A stretch of 64,000 bases of DNA, from contig CM036223.1 of assembly GCA_020631735.1 (NCBI GenBank), forward strand, positions 11,136,191-11,200,190. The letters are read 5' to 3'. Positions within the stretch are counted from its first letter, which is position 1; every line of letters begins with the position of its first letter. The position numbers were made by a program, and so were the translations under genes. The notes beneath the pieces were generated by a model. The model worked only from the letters and a program-made list of their open reading frames with translations, was not told the origin of the DNA and searched no databases. This document shows positions 13,321-25,808 of this stretch, one piece after another. The stretch comes from Saccharum officinarum. Its lineage: Eukaryota > Streptophyta > Magnoliopsida > Poales > Poaceae.

Positions 13321-14420
13321 ATTATACCCTATTAATAAAAAGTGCAAATCAGTTCTTGGCCCACTAAATTTAAGTTCCAGCCCACGAGTAAACGAATGAA
13401 AGGCTCATATTATTTCCAAGCATAGTAATAATTCTCTTCCTCTCTATTGTATTCTGAGATTAGAGGAAAGGAAGGAGAAGAAAAATTATAATATAATTGG
13501 AGAAAAGACAATAGCAGCGGCAGGGATGGAAGCTGGGTGGCCCAATAGCCTAAGTGGCAGCAGCTGGGCCAAGCATGCTAGTGGTCTCGTCTCCAACTCT
13601 CCATTCTCTTCCCTTCCCTGCTACCTGTAGAGTTCAGTTTCTCTTGAGCAAATGAGCAGCGAAGCAATTCTATTATTATTATACAATAATATATTATTCA
13701 GCTGATCATGACTCTAATCATGCATGTGCTTCTTTCATTCCACCTTATCCATATCCATCCCATCCATTGCATTGCAGGCAGTTGCAGCAGAATAACTCAC
13801 TCACGATTTTTTTAATAGTGGTACTGATGTTAATAATATTTTAACAATCACACACGTGATTGTCAGGTGTTTATGATTTTTTGCGAGAATTTTCTAGTGT
13901 TTATATATTTTTTTTCTTTTATCTAATGTGTTCTACTACGAAGATTAACGTGAAGGCTGCTATATTATGGTTCAGATTTTTTTTACTACAAACATTGGTG
14001 TGTGTGTGTGAGAAATGAATGAAGAGTTAAAGTGTACTAGTTTTGGACGGTGCCTCTGCCAACTGGAACCACATCTTACATATTTCATTTATTTAATAAA
14101 AAAAAGGACTAGCACAACAGAACCACGTCTTATATAACGAGTAAATTTGACCAAAATATATTAGACAATACACTAATAATCACTAAATATAATATAGTAC
14201 TCAGATACTCTCTGTGTTATTGTAGCTGGCACGGCATTAATTATTATAATGATAAACAATTAGACATACCAGACCATCCTTATAATGATAAACAATTAGA
14301 CATACCAGGCCATCCGCGGCACTGCTCATACATACATGTGTAGTACAGTATGTGAAAAATTTTAATTTACATAAATTTAATGTAATCTTGATTTCCCAGC
14401 TTTGACATAGGGTCTGGTAT
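13321..14420. other. AT-rich intergenic DNA with a short tandem duplication
   Basis: No gene was seen. A unit of about 36 bp (core ATAATGATAAACAATTAGAC) is present twice in direct tandem at about 14243-14317. The stretch ends at the TCTGGTAT duplication of the next element. Confidence 0.5.
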
Positions 14421-14975
14421 CAGGATGGCAACGGGTATGTGCCCAACAGGTAGTGCCCACCCGTACCCGTACCCGCACCCGCAAAATTTTACCCGTCGGG
14501 TTACCCGTACCCGCATGCGGGTAAAAAAATAGTTCTATACCCGTACCCGCCGGGTAATTCTCACCCGACGGGTAACCCGTACCCGATAGCATACCCGAAA
14601 ATTACCTAAAAATATCAAATAGTCACATGCAAAAAAAATCATTCTAAGCTTCCAACCAGTTATAAACATGCTAACAAACATTATTAGCATCATTACAACA
14701 AAGACAATCTACTAAAAATATAGTGGATGTCTCAATGAGCCAAATTCATGACTTATATGCGCTAAAATAACTGAGGTTGGCTAGTTATTTTTGCGGGTAT
14801 GTCTTACCCACATGTATGCAGTATGGGTAGTATACACCCGTACCCGTCATACCCGATGGGTATAGGATTTTGCCCAATAACATATCCACGGGTAGAAAAT
14901 TCATCTCATACCCGCCTCTTTATCGGGTAATACCCGTCGGGTACTCGGGTTTCGGGTACCCGTTGCCATCTCTAG
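14421..14975. mobile_element. Non-autonomous hAT element rich in ACCCG/CGGGT repeats
   Basis: The element is 555 bp. Its ends carry GATGGCAACGGGTA and TACCCGTTGCCATC in inverted orientation, and it is flanked by the 8-bp direct repeat TCTGGTAT at 14413-14420 and 14976-14983. The interior has many copies of TACCCG and CGGGTA near both ends, which could act as transposase binding sites. It encodes no protein. TIR type and 8-bp duplication fit the hAT superfamily. Confidence 0.85.
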
Positions 14976-14983
14976 TCTGGTAT

Positions 14984-16955
14984 GTCGTATTTTCACATAC
15001 ACATATGACGAGCCGGTTAAATTTATACATTTTTATAATGGACCAAATTTATCTAGAGCCATTGATTTTTTATGTGCTTAACATACGTATATAATACTGT
15101 TTTGTCGCACTGTTTTATAGCACTACTTGGTAGAAAATGTTTGGACACATGCATGGAGCATTAAATATAGACGAAAAAAATAATTACACAGTTTGGTAGA
15201 AAACCACGAGACGAATCTTTTGAGCCTAATTAGTCCATGATTAAACACTAATTGACAAATACAAACGAAAGTGCTGCAGTAGCCAAAGTCAAAAAATTTC
15301 ACGAACTAAACACACCCATAGTTAAATTTAAGTCATTCTTGAAGAACTTTTGTTAATAAAGCAAGCCACAACAAAAGAAATAATATTTTGCACAAATTTT
15401 TGAATAAGACGGAGTGGTCAAACTTGGAGTCAAAAAAAAGTCAAACGAACTATAATTTGGAACGGATTTAGTATTATAGAACACATTCGTAGTATGTATA
15501 ACGAAGACAAAACTGGGGTACGTATACTTACTGTAATAAACAACCACAAACAGTATGGGACTGTTGTTGTTTCTGCTTGTTTCCAACATTTTACCAATTG
15601 CAATTGCACTCACCTCACTAGTTGGATTTCTTGTTTTGTTTTTAAGGATGATTATATTAGGAAGGAACCGCTTGATATCGATAAAGCATCACGGGGATAT
15701 AGATAATTAAATTAAACAAACCAAAATATAGAAATGAAAAAAAAAAAAACAAATACCAGTACATAAGTATATTTTCTTATTGAGCGCTCCTTTGGATTAC
15801 AGGATTTTTGAAGGAATCTTGGAGAAATATTGTGGCAATGGTTTGGTTGATAGGAAGCACCACTACCATTCCATAAGATTTCATCTTTTGTGCGTTGATT
15901 TCATAGGATTTCTAACATTCTTTTAGAGCTCTTGGAAAAATTCCTATGCACGAAGTACAAGGAGTTGAATGCTCATGCTGGCCTGTTTAGTTCGCGATTT
16001 TTTTACGAAATGGTACTGCAGCACTTTCGTTGTTATTTGGTAAATAGTATCCAATCATGGTCTAATTAGGCTTAAAAGATTCGTCTCGTGAATTTCATCT
16101 AAACTGTGTAATTAGTTTTATTTTTTATCTATATTTAATGCTTCATGCATACGTCCAAAGATTCGATCTTAAAAATTTTTGGGAACTAAACAGGCCCAAC
16201 TAATGGTCCATTATGGCTTGGTCTACCCAATCAGAGAAAAAAAACACATGCAAAAGCACACACTTGGTGTTATTTTTTTATTGAACCTTAACTTTCCTGC
16301 AAAGTGGAGCCTTATTTTTCTTATGCCCTAACTAAACAACCTTTCACCCAACATCTCTATGTTTTACGATCCTCTCCTTTATACATGCATCCCTATCTCA
16401 TTCCTACGTTTTCATATTTCTGTGTTTTTCAATCCCCTGCGTTCCAAAGAGCCCTGAAAATAGAAAAAAAAAACAGTGCAGAAAAGGAGGAGCAGGAAGG
16501 CAGATAAACAGTGCAGAAAAAATTGTACAAGTCAACAGAGGATGCACTTTTAGATCAGGTTGAAGTCAAACAATCTCCGACCAAATTAAATCTGTAGAGA
16601 ATAATATCATGACAATTCTAAATAGTGGTAATATGAAGATACGTTAGATGACGGATCTAGTGTTAATTATTTGATAGTAATATTTTCTGAAATTTTGTTT
16701 GAAATGAAGATGCTTATAATCGACCCAATTAGAATAGCAAAATAGGAGGTTTTTGTTTGTTAGTTAGTTTGAAATTCTAAAGCAACTATTTATTAGTAAA
16801 ATGAATAAAAAATAATCAAAGATTTTAGCGGGATTCTCGGTGTGTGTGTTTTGTTCACCGAGAATCAAAACACTGTGACTAGAAGCGCACTATTCTTTGG
16901 GACGGTCGGAGTGTTCTACCATCTTTAATTAATGTGGAGTGAAGAGAGAAGTGAT
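14984..16955. other. AT-rich intergenic DNA with MITEs
   Basis: No gene was recognised. A partial Tourist-like copy is visible at about 15110-15320 (GACGAATCTTTTGAGCC and GAACTAAACACACCC blocks), and a full one at 15980-16196. Around 16840-16870 there is a small inverted repeat, GATTCTCGGTG / CACCGAGAATC. The rest appears non-coding. Confidence 0.5.
15980..16196. mobile_element. Tourist-like MITE
   Basis: The termini GGCCTGTTTAGTTC and GAACTAAACAGGCC are perfect inverted repeats, and the interior carries the family blocks GATTCGTCTCGTGAATTTC and AATGCTTCATGCAT. It is 217 bp and non-coding. The flanks do not show the usual TTA duplication clearly. Confidence 0.75.
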
Positions 16956-18375
16956 GGGTTGCTATCTGCACTCATCGTCCTCTATTTTCATCCTCTATAC
17001 ATCCTGGTCATCAAGATTCTCTCCTCTATACATATTTCTTCCGCACCTATCATCCTCTATATCTCATACTCTATACCAACTACCAACAATGATCCCACTT
17101 GTCATTCTCTAAAAGTTTTATCTAAATATATTCATGTGAGATCTTGTTTTGATGGATTTATTGGAATGAATTCAATGGTGTAATCAGAATTTAATTTGAG
17201 TTTTAATTTGAGTTTTTTTATTTGTGAGTTATAACATTTTTTTGTTAGGAGAAAAAGTGAGGTCCGCTGTCACCTCTCTCCTCTATCTCCCACAGGCTGG
17301 TTAGCGTACGCTCCGAGAAGCCGCCAGATTTGGTGGTGGCTCGCATGTAGCGCATGCGATCCAGTATCCGCTATAGGTTTGCGTCCGCTATATTGACTGA
17401 GCCAGAGCCGTAGCCGATGGTATACCGCAGCAGGGACGGAGCCAACGGCCGGTCAACCGGGGCTTGAGCCCTGCCTTACGATGTCAGGTAGGTGGAGCCC
17501 CTCCTAACCCCCACCTTAAATTTTTATGCATAATTATATAGATTAGGTAGGGCTAAGAGCCTAAGATGTATTAGAAATACAAAATTTACCTCTTTTAATT
17601 ATTGGGCCTAAACATCACAAGGCCAAGGCAGCAGGGAAGGCCCAACCGCACCAGCCCAATCATGAAAGTGAAACAAACCCTTTACCATTCCATCCCCAAT
17701 TCCCCATCCCGTAACCCACCTATTCACGGCTTCACTCCACAGCGGCGGGCGGCGGCGGCGTGTTTTGGCGTTCGCGGCGTCGCGTGGGGGCGGGAGCAGG
17801 ACGCGGCCGCGCGGCTTCCGGTGGACAGCGGGCGGGCGCCGGCGGCCAGGGCGCTTGCCGGTTGCCGCAGCGACGCGGCGCGCTGCTGCTGGACGGCAGC
17901 GGCCAGCGCCCAGCGGGCAGACGTGAGCGGCGAGGTGGGCGTGTGTATGTGCTTGCTATGACCCCGCTCTGCTGGATTATCTCACGCTTTCCTTGCATTC
18001 CATCTACTGATCTACGCGTTTATATGCTACCACCAGCAGACCAGCTGGTCATTGCGAATTTGGTGTTGCGGTTTCCTGCTGCTGTCCATCGGAGCGTTTT
18101 TTTTCAATTTATTTGGACGGGGCTTTGGCGGACAATTTAATACTACTTCTACATTATTAGTGCTTGATTTTTGTTAGAATAGATACGTATTGAAGCATGT
18201 TTATAATTATGATGTTATATCACATAATGGCATGATAATGGAGTAATTATGATGTTATAAAAAATCTTGCTTCTCAATGTTTGTTTGTCTTGGGTTCAAC
18301 AGGAAGCCTTACGCCTGTTCAAGACGTCAGGTACTGGTGTTTCAGTGTGCCGGTGTGCGCGCCGGCGGCCACAGC

Positions 18376-20709
18376 TGAAAGGTCCTTGTTTGATTTTGGT
18401 AATTGAGTGACAACTTAGGTGGACTAATATGTGGTTATGTGAGATACACAGGAGATTAGTCCACATGTGATGGTGTCATGAAGGAGCTCATTGCATATGA
18501 GACATGACATGGAGTCATGTGACCAAGGTGGAGAAGATCAAGATGAGGCTTGGCTTGATGGACCGGTTGCTAGGGTGAAGGGCAAGTTGTGTGATGGCTT
18601 GGCGCCGAAGGACCGAGGCAACGGTGAAGAGCAAGTGAGGTCAAGATCGATGAACCAATACGGTCACGTGATGATATGAAGTGAATCATATCATTTGTGA
18701 TATGGTTGGTGCATATGTTGCATCAACATCGGAGGAGATGGAATGAAATGCGCAAGGCAAAGGTATAACCTAGGGCATTTCCATTTCACCGGTCATAGGT
18801 GTGTAGAGAAGTTGATGACCGGATTTAGGATAGATGGCCGTACTATCAAGAGGGGCAAACTTGTTTGCATATCGGTCATCTAGTGCCACTTGAGCGATCT
18901 AACTTTGCATACGTGTTAGGATCGAGTGGCGAGGCAAGTTGAGTGGTTAACTCCTTCGATAAAATGATTATGAAAAAGCTAACACACGTGCACAAAGTGG
19001 TGATCACTTGTTGGTGTTGGCACATTTGCGAAGGCGGTGGAGTTTGAGCGGTAGAGAGGGTTTGGGTTCCTCTCTCCCTCCCGCCGAGCTTGCGAGCGCG
19101 GGATTCAGGCGTTTTCGAGAAGTTGAAACGATTATTTTCCACTACGCCGGAAGTCCGGAAAAGAAACGGAGGCGAACGGAGGTCACAGAGGTGACCGGAC
19201 GCTGAACCGGACGCGGTCCCTGCATGACCGGACGCGTCCGGTCAGTGTTCAGTGCCTGCGTATTTTTCAGTTCGATGATCGGACGCGTGGCGCGTCCGGT
19301 CACTGATGATCGGACACGTCCGGTCGTTCAGGGAGCTTACTGGACTATAACCGGACGCTGGCACTGTCGCGTCCGGTCATGTTTCTTCAGCGCGTCCGGT
19401 CGTTGTTTCGTTGAGCGCTGCTCAGGCGACCAGCGCGTCCGGTCATTCTCGGGACCAGCGCGTCCGGTCGTCAGCAGCGCGTCCGGTCGTTGCTAGGGGC
19501 GCGTCCGGTCGTTGCTTCGCAGTTAGCCGTTGTTCGATCGGCGCGTCCGGTCAGTTGGACCAGCGCGTCCGGTCATCCCGAAAATGACCCAGTGAAGGGG
19601 TAACGGCTCTATTTGACCGTGGGATTATAAATAGATGCCTTGGCCGGCCATGGCTGGTAGCAGAGCACACTATAGTCTTTGTGACTTGTGTGGTAGTGCT
19701 TGGGAGCCCTCTAACTCACTCATGCTTGATAGTGTTCATCGGATCGAGTGAGAGAGCGATTCTAGTGCGTTGCTTTGAGAGATTGCATCGTGTGGCACTA
19801 GGTGATCGTGTTGCAAGCCGGTGGTGCTTGTTACTCTTGGAGGTTGCCACCTCCTAGACGGCTTGATGGCTTGTGGCTCCGTCGAAGCTCGCAAGAAGAT
19901 TGTGCGAGGCTCCGGAGAAGCTTTGTGAGGGGGATTGTGCTCACCCCGCGGGGATCGCGAAGAGCAACTCTAGTTGAGCGTGTCATTGAGCTACCACACT
20001 TTATGGTGGGTTCTTGCGGTGCCTTTTGAGAGGCTCGGTGTGTGACCGATTAGCCGTCGAACCACGAAGTGTTGGTCGACACAACGGGGACGTAGCTTGG
20101 TGGCAACCAAGTGAACCTCGGGAGAAAATTACCGTGTCAACATTGTGTACTCTTCTCGGTGGTTTGCTTTCGTGCAATACAAGCTTGTATTTACTTTCAT
20201 ATATACTTGTGCTTGTGTAGTTGCTCTCGCAACTAGTTTGCTTGGGTAGCTTGTTAGTTATCTTCTTGCTTGTGTAGCTAGAAGTATCTCCTTTGCGTGG
20301 CTAATTCGGTTTGTGTAACCTTGTTAGTCACATTGCTTAGTTTGTGTAGCTAAGTGTTTTGCGCTCTTTAATTTGGCATTAGTTGCCTTGTTATTGAGCA
20401 TTGCTAGTGAGCTTAGGAGCTTTGTGCTTTTGCTTCACTAAGTTGTGTAGGAGCTCCCTCTTGCTTGCAAAGTACTAGTGCATAGGTTTGTGTGACCTTG
20501 CTCTACAATTAAATAGGAGAGCTCTTGCTAAGAAAAGCACCTTAGTTGCTTAATTAGGATCTTTGTGAGGTGCTTGTGAACTTAGTTAGAGGGGTGTAGT
20601 CTTGGCTAGACCGATAAGTTTAATTCCGCATTTGTTTTGGTTAGCCAACACGTTTAAGTTTTAGAAAGGACTATTCACCCCCCCTCTAGTCCGCCATCTC
20701 GACCCTTCA
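18376..20709 (+). repeat. 5' long terminal repeat
   Basis: It begins TGAAAGGTCCTTGTTTG and ends CCATCTCGACCCTTCA. A TATA-like GATTATAAATAGATGCC near 19622-19638 probably marks the promoter of the element. The part before it holds the CCGGACGCGTCCGG-type array described separately. Confidence 0.9.
19190..19580 (+). repeat. Array of GCGTCCGGTC motifs in the 5' LTR
   Basis: Ten exact copies of GCGTCCGGTC and one ACGTCCGGTC occur here at irregular spacing, several preceded by CA or by GACCG, giving palindromes such as CCGGACGCGTCCGG. The array lies just upstream of the LTR TATA-like box. The second LTR has the same array at 26620-27010, with some sites decayed to GTGTCCGGTC and GCGTCTGGTC. Confidence 0.85.
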
Positions 20710-20711
20710 AT

Positions 20712-20723
20712 TGGTATCAGAGC
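20712..20723 (+). promoter_or_regulatory. Primer-binding site (initiator tRNA-Met)
   Basis: TGGTATCAGAGC starts two bases after the 5' LTR ends. This is the standard complement to the 3' end of plant initiator tRNA-Met used by many copia and other plant LTR elements. Confidence 0.9.
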
Positions 20724-20760
20724 CGGGTCTCTCATTTGTGGTCTTCACCGACCCGAGAGG

Positions 20761-22449
20761 ATGGCGGCTTATGGGCTAGATGATTGTGTGGAACACATTT
20801 TTGATGGCACTCACTATGCACGGTGGAAAAATCACATGCTTGATCATTTTCGTGCTCTTGGCCCTAAGCTTTGGTGGATCATAGTTGTTGGCTTTTCTCA
20901 TGACTTGGATGGGTGTGGTAACCGTACCCAAGCTCAAAAGGATTGCTGAACACTTGATGCACAAGCTAAGTTTTATCTAATCAAAGCTTTAAATGATGAG
21001 ATTTTTGACAAGGTGAGGGGTCTCTCAAGTGCACATAGCATGTGGACGACGCTCAAGCATCACTATTGTGACTCCTCAATTTGGGATGATGGAAAATTTA
21101 AGAAGGATGATCACATAGTGATGGAGGTACATGAGGATATTGAGCATGACCACAACGAGGTGGTTGTGGAGGATTGCTCCACCTCAATGTCAAGTGATGA
21201 TGATGATGATCATGCCACAAGATCACTTGACAAGAATGATGATCATGCCACAAGTGATGCAAGCAATGATTCTACTTCATGCACACTTAATGGTGAAGAT
21301 GATGGCTATGAGAGTGATGCTTCAACAAGCTCTTCAACATCATCACATGGTAACACTAAGATACGTGTTGGTGGTTTTGTTGTGGATTGTGATGATCCAA
21401 ATTTAGAGCTTTTATATAAACTCTCAAGAGCCTTGAAAAGGGAAATGAAAAGAGTAAGTAAATTGGAAAATGATAACTCTTTTCTAAAAACCACATGTGA
21501 ACAACAAAAGCATCTACTTTATGTTACTACTTGTTCACATGAGGAGCTAAAATTGGCTCATGAGGAACTTAGTGTTGCTCATGATAATTTGGCACAAGAA
21601 CATGCTTTACTCACTAAGAAGCCTTCTAATGAAGAAACCAAATCTAGTGAGAGCTCATTATTTGGGTCAAATGATCAATCACATATTACTAACCCTTGTG
21701 ATGTAGGCAAGAAGCATGTATACACCTCTTGTGATGATTTATTATATATGCCATGTTCTTCACAATTAGATACTTGTTCTACTTCTATGTCTTGTGAGAC
21801 TAACCTTTTGAAGGAGAACAATGAGCTCAAAAGTGAAGTGAAGAATTTGAGTAACAAGTTGGAGAGGTGCTACAACTCTAAAATCGCCATTGAGCATATC
21901 ATGACCAATCAAAGAAGATATGGTGATAAGAGTGGTATTGGCTATAACAAGAGCAAGGGCAAGATTATGAAGAAGCAAGATGTAAAGAAGCTATCCCAAC
22001 TCATGTGCTACCAATGCCATGAAGTGGGACATATTGCCAAGTGTTGCCCTACCAACAAGTCTCAAGTTGAGCCAAAAGCAAAGCCCCAAGATCAAGTCAA
22101 GATCAACCATGAAGATGATGATGACTTGATGATGAAGAAGAAAACAAGAAGGGGTGGTAAAGCAAGGCATCCAATGCAAATCCAAGATGCCAAGATGATG
22201 AGCAAGAATCAAATCGAGAAGAAAGTACATGCTCACATCAAGTACTTCAAGTATGGAGATATGGGACACTTTGCCTCGGGGTGTCCTACCAAGCTTGAGA
22301 AGAAGGCTCAAACAACTCGTGAGAGGCAAGGCAATGAGAAGCAACATATGAGCAAGAAAGAAAAGGCTCAATCTAAGAGAAGTTGCTACTCATGCCGGAA
22401 AAGGGGACACATGGCATATTCATGTCCCCTAGTGGATGAATGTGTGTAG
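20761..22449 (+). pseudogene. Gag-like polyprotein with CCHC zinc knuckles, interrupted by one stop
   Basis: One frame runs from MAAYGLDDCVEHIFDG at 20761 to the TAG at 22447-22449, apart from an in-frame TGA at 20947-20949 (codon 63). The N-terminal part (DGTHYARWKNHML) resembles the gag_pre/UBN2 domain of copia-type elements. A Ser/Asp-rich stretch and a coiled coil follow. Two intact CCHC knuckles (CYQCHEVGHIAKC near 22006 and CYSCRKRGHMAYSC near 22384) flank a degenerate one (FKYGDMGHFASGC) that has lost its first two cysteines. No pol frame follows. Gag normally packages element RNA; this copy would need readthrough, or reinitiation downstream, to make any. Confidence 0.85.
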
Positions 22450-25400
22450 GTACCATGGCATTGGAGGCTTGATTCAATTGGTTTCATTTTGTTCATCATA
22501 TATTGAGTCAAGTTATGAAGCTCAATGCATATCCAATCCCAATGCCAAGTCAAAATAAGTGAAGTCCAAGTGCTACAACATACAAGTGCAATATTAAAGA
22601 TTGTGGTGATTTATTGGATATATTTGATGACTTGCAAATATTCAAGTTGAAAGCTTGCTATTGGATGATCATGAGCTAACCAAGGTATATCTCTTGTTGA
22701 TCATTTCACTTGGGTGCATATGAGTTGATTGAATTGGATATATATGCAATGTTGCTTGCTATGAGATGTTTGAATGGATTAAATGCTTAAGTAATCAAGT
22801 TTGAATTAGTTTGTGTTGAATAAATTCATGAGATGATATTTAGTAAGTGGATTGAATGGATATATGTCTTGTGAAAGTATTCAAACAAGTTAGTTTCAAG
22901 TTTGATTCATATTTGATGAAGAATAGCTCATGTATTGAAATCTGTCCTACATTAAAAATCTAAGCTAGCAGTGATCTTAGCCATGTTTGAGTGATCAAAT
23001 CTATTTGGATTGGCTTGAAATTTGGTATACATGCTCTACACTTATGAAAGAAGATGCTGTAGAAATTTCATGAGAAGTGGATAAGAGATGCTTCGGTTTT
23101 GGAGTGCATCTTGTCAGCTATAGTGCAGCAGTTTTCAGCATGTAGCAGTGGTGGAAGATTTGAAATCTAGTAGCAATCTAGAAATCAAAAGAAGTTCAAA
23201 TTTTTACAGTTGCTATATGACTTAGTGAAGCATATCTCCACCAAATTTTATGGCATTTGGATCTGTACATTGGGAGATATGAATTATTCTTTGAAGGGTA
23301 CAGAATCTGCCAGAAAAGTGAAAATCATTGGATTAATCTAGAGTCACTTTTAATTGAAAGGTCCTCAAGTTGGAAACATGCTTACAAGTGGTTGAGGTAC
23401 CTAAGTTTGGTTTTGGATTGATCTAGAAGCATGAAAAGCAATGAGTACAAGACTTTTGTATTGTGAAATATACTTGGTATACTTATTTAGTACTCAATTT
23501 GAAGATCAAGATCAAACTTAAGATGAAGATGAAGTTTAAGTTCTAGTGATGATTAGAGATCATTTGGTAGAAAGAAAAGGACTTAAACAAGTAGAAAGAG
23601 TTGGACTCAAATGTAGATTCAAGGATTATTCATCAAGATTGAGTTCATCATTTGGATCAATCAAATTATATCATTTCAAGTAAGTATCAAGAGTGGTTCT
23701 TTGGAGAAAGGTCACTTCTCCCTAGTGAGGGGCTTGCCGCCGTGTGTAGGTGAAACCAAGTTTGGAACTTGGAAGGCTAACATGGAAGTGGTGATCCAAG
23801 GAACTTGTGATGCTTAGTTGAAGCAATCAAAAGGGTTGATCAAGAAAAGTAAGCAACACCCAAAAGAGAGCTAGTCATATATTTCAAGTGGTATTCTAAG
23901 TAGTTCTCTCATGCAAGCATTGATCAAAAAGATGAAGCAAGCCAAGCACAACTCAAGAGATAGTGCACTTGATCATAAGTGGTTTTCATTTCATATTGGT
24001 GAAGAATGGATTTATTTATGATGATTGGTCTTCACCAAGCTTATAAATTGGACTTCACATTGCTATTGGAGTAATAAATTAGAATCTATGTGATTATCCC
24101 TCACTCCAACATAGCAAAGGTATCATTGTAATGTGCATGATCATTTCATCCCTTACTAGTATCTGATTAGTGCATATAGTACATGCTACTAGGATCATGC
24201 ATAACAAATGAAATGTTTAAATTCATAGCCTACCACTATTGCTTGAATTGATTAAAATGTTATAGTGGTATGTATATGAGTTTGTTCATGAGCTAGTAAA
24301 CCCAAGTACTTGATCTAGTTAGGATTGCTAACAAGTGACAAGTACAACATTGGCAAGATAACCCTTAGCATGAGGTGTGAAGAAGCTTGTCATTGGATCA
24401 AATCGGACTTGGAATCTTAGGCAAATCAACTTAGTTCAAGTCATACAAGAAGCTCATGACAATGATAAGAGTACAAGCACAAGACAACAATGAAAATAGA
24501 TATCTAGTTAGTTTCAAGTGGTATCTAGACTCAAATTGATCTTCTAAGTGGTATTCACTAGTGGTGTCTAGATCATGATCTACAAATGATATCTTACAAG
24601 TGGTACTCATGAAGATAGAAAATGTTCAAAAAGTGAATATTATTGCCAAATCCTTCAAAGTGAATCCAGACAAGAAAATTCTTTCAAATGGTATCACATT
24701 CCTACTCATGGTATCTTCACGTGGTATCATTCATGCAAGACAATGGTTTCACAAGTGATCCTCAACTTTAAGTGATCAAATCAAGTAATGCTACCCTCAT
24801 CTTCAAGTGGTATCTCAAGTGAATGACACATGCTATGACATAGGGGGAGGAGCCCCACCAATTGGTATCAAGGTCAAAGATCCTATGTGGAATCTCAAGA
24901 GCAACCATAAAGTTTGTCATTCCAACATATGTGGTAATGTCCATCAAAAATGCAATATTCAAGTCTCAACCATCTACCCCAAATACAAGCCTTTGTATCA
25001 ATTGAGAAGAACACCTTTTATGGAAATTGATGACAAAGGGGGAGAAGTTGGACAAAGATATAAAAGCTTTTTGAGCTTTGGGGAGAGATTGGAAAGATTG
25101 GACATGGACATGGACAAAGAGGGAGTAACATTGAAGAATGTAAGGGGATCAAACATTCTTGGACAAAGAAAGCACACAAGTAGGGGGAGCAAGCTCATGA
25201 ACTTTGATTGATTACATTTGATATGTGCATAATTCATGTGCTTGCTTGCATTGCATAAAGTTCTTAAATTCAATATGCATGCTTGTGTGGTGTATGCTAG
25301 TTATAGAACTTGAATGATGATTTGATAACTAGCATGCATAGGATGTTAGCTAGACTTATGATTATCATGCAAAAACTAGAACCTTGCTTATAATGTTGAT

Positions 25401-25808
25401 CTCACGAGGTTTCTAGTGTTTTTTATGTCTAGCTACTCATGATGCTAAGGATGATGGCAAACTTGTGATTTTCAAATGGTATCAAGCTACTAATTGGTAT
25501 CAAGCTACAAAGGTTTATTCTATACACCTTAGCATCACTTAGTAGTGCTAACCCTCCCACAAATTTCATATTATGCATATGTGCAAGCTTGAAACCAAAC
25601 CATTTGAGCACATATGTAGGGGGAGTTATCACTACCAAGTCGGATTTTATGGTGCTTATCCAAATCTTGACATAGAGCTTAAATGTTGGATAAGTAACAT
25701 TAAATCCAAAACAAGTTAGCAATTTACACTTGTGTGAAGTGCTAGCTTGAAAAAGCATAATTTCCATATCTTTGTAAAGTTGTCTTCAATTACCAAAAAT
25801 GGGGAGAT
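22450..25808 (+). other. Non-coding internal region of the LTR element
   Basis: About 3.36 kb between gag and the 3' LTR lacks any protease, integrase, reverse transcriptase or RNase H motif. It is AT-rich and has many dispersed copies of CAAGTGGTAT and GGTATC, mostly in 24480-24840, plus AGGGGGAG near 24841 and 25180. The last bases form the polypurine tract AAAAATGGGGAGA before 25809. The repeated GGTATC words echo the primer-binding-site sequence, but I cannot assign a function. Confidence 0.7.

Noticed and set aside
17600..18140. Frame of more than 100 aa in the GC-rich 5' part of the hAT element
   Set aside because: The translation is low-complexity Ala/Arg/Gly sequence without homology signal, and the region fits a 5' leader of the transposase gene.
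24807..25211. 134-aa frame in the LTR interior
   Set aside because: No domain is visible, no pol motifs are present, and the AT-rich context and position suggest chance.
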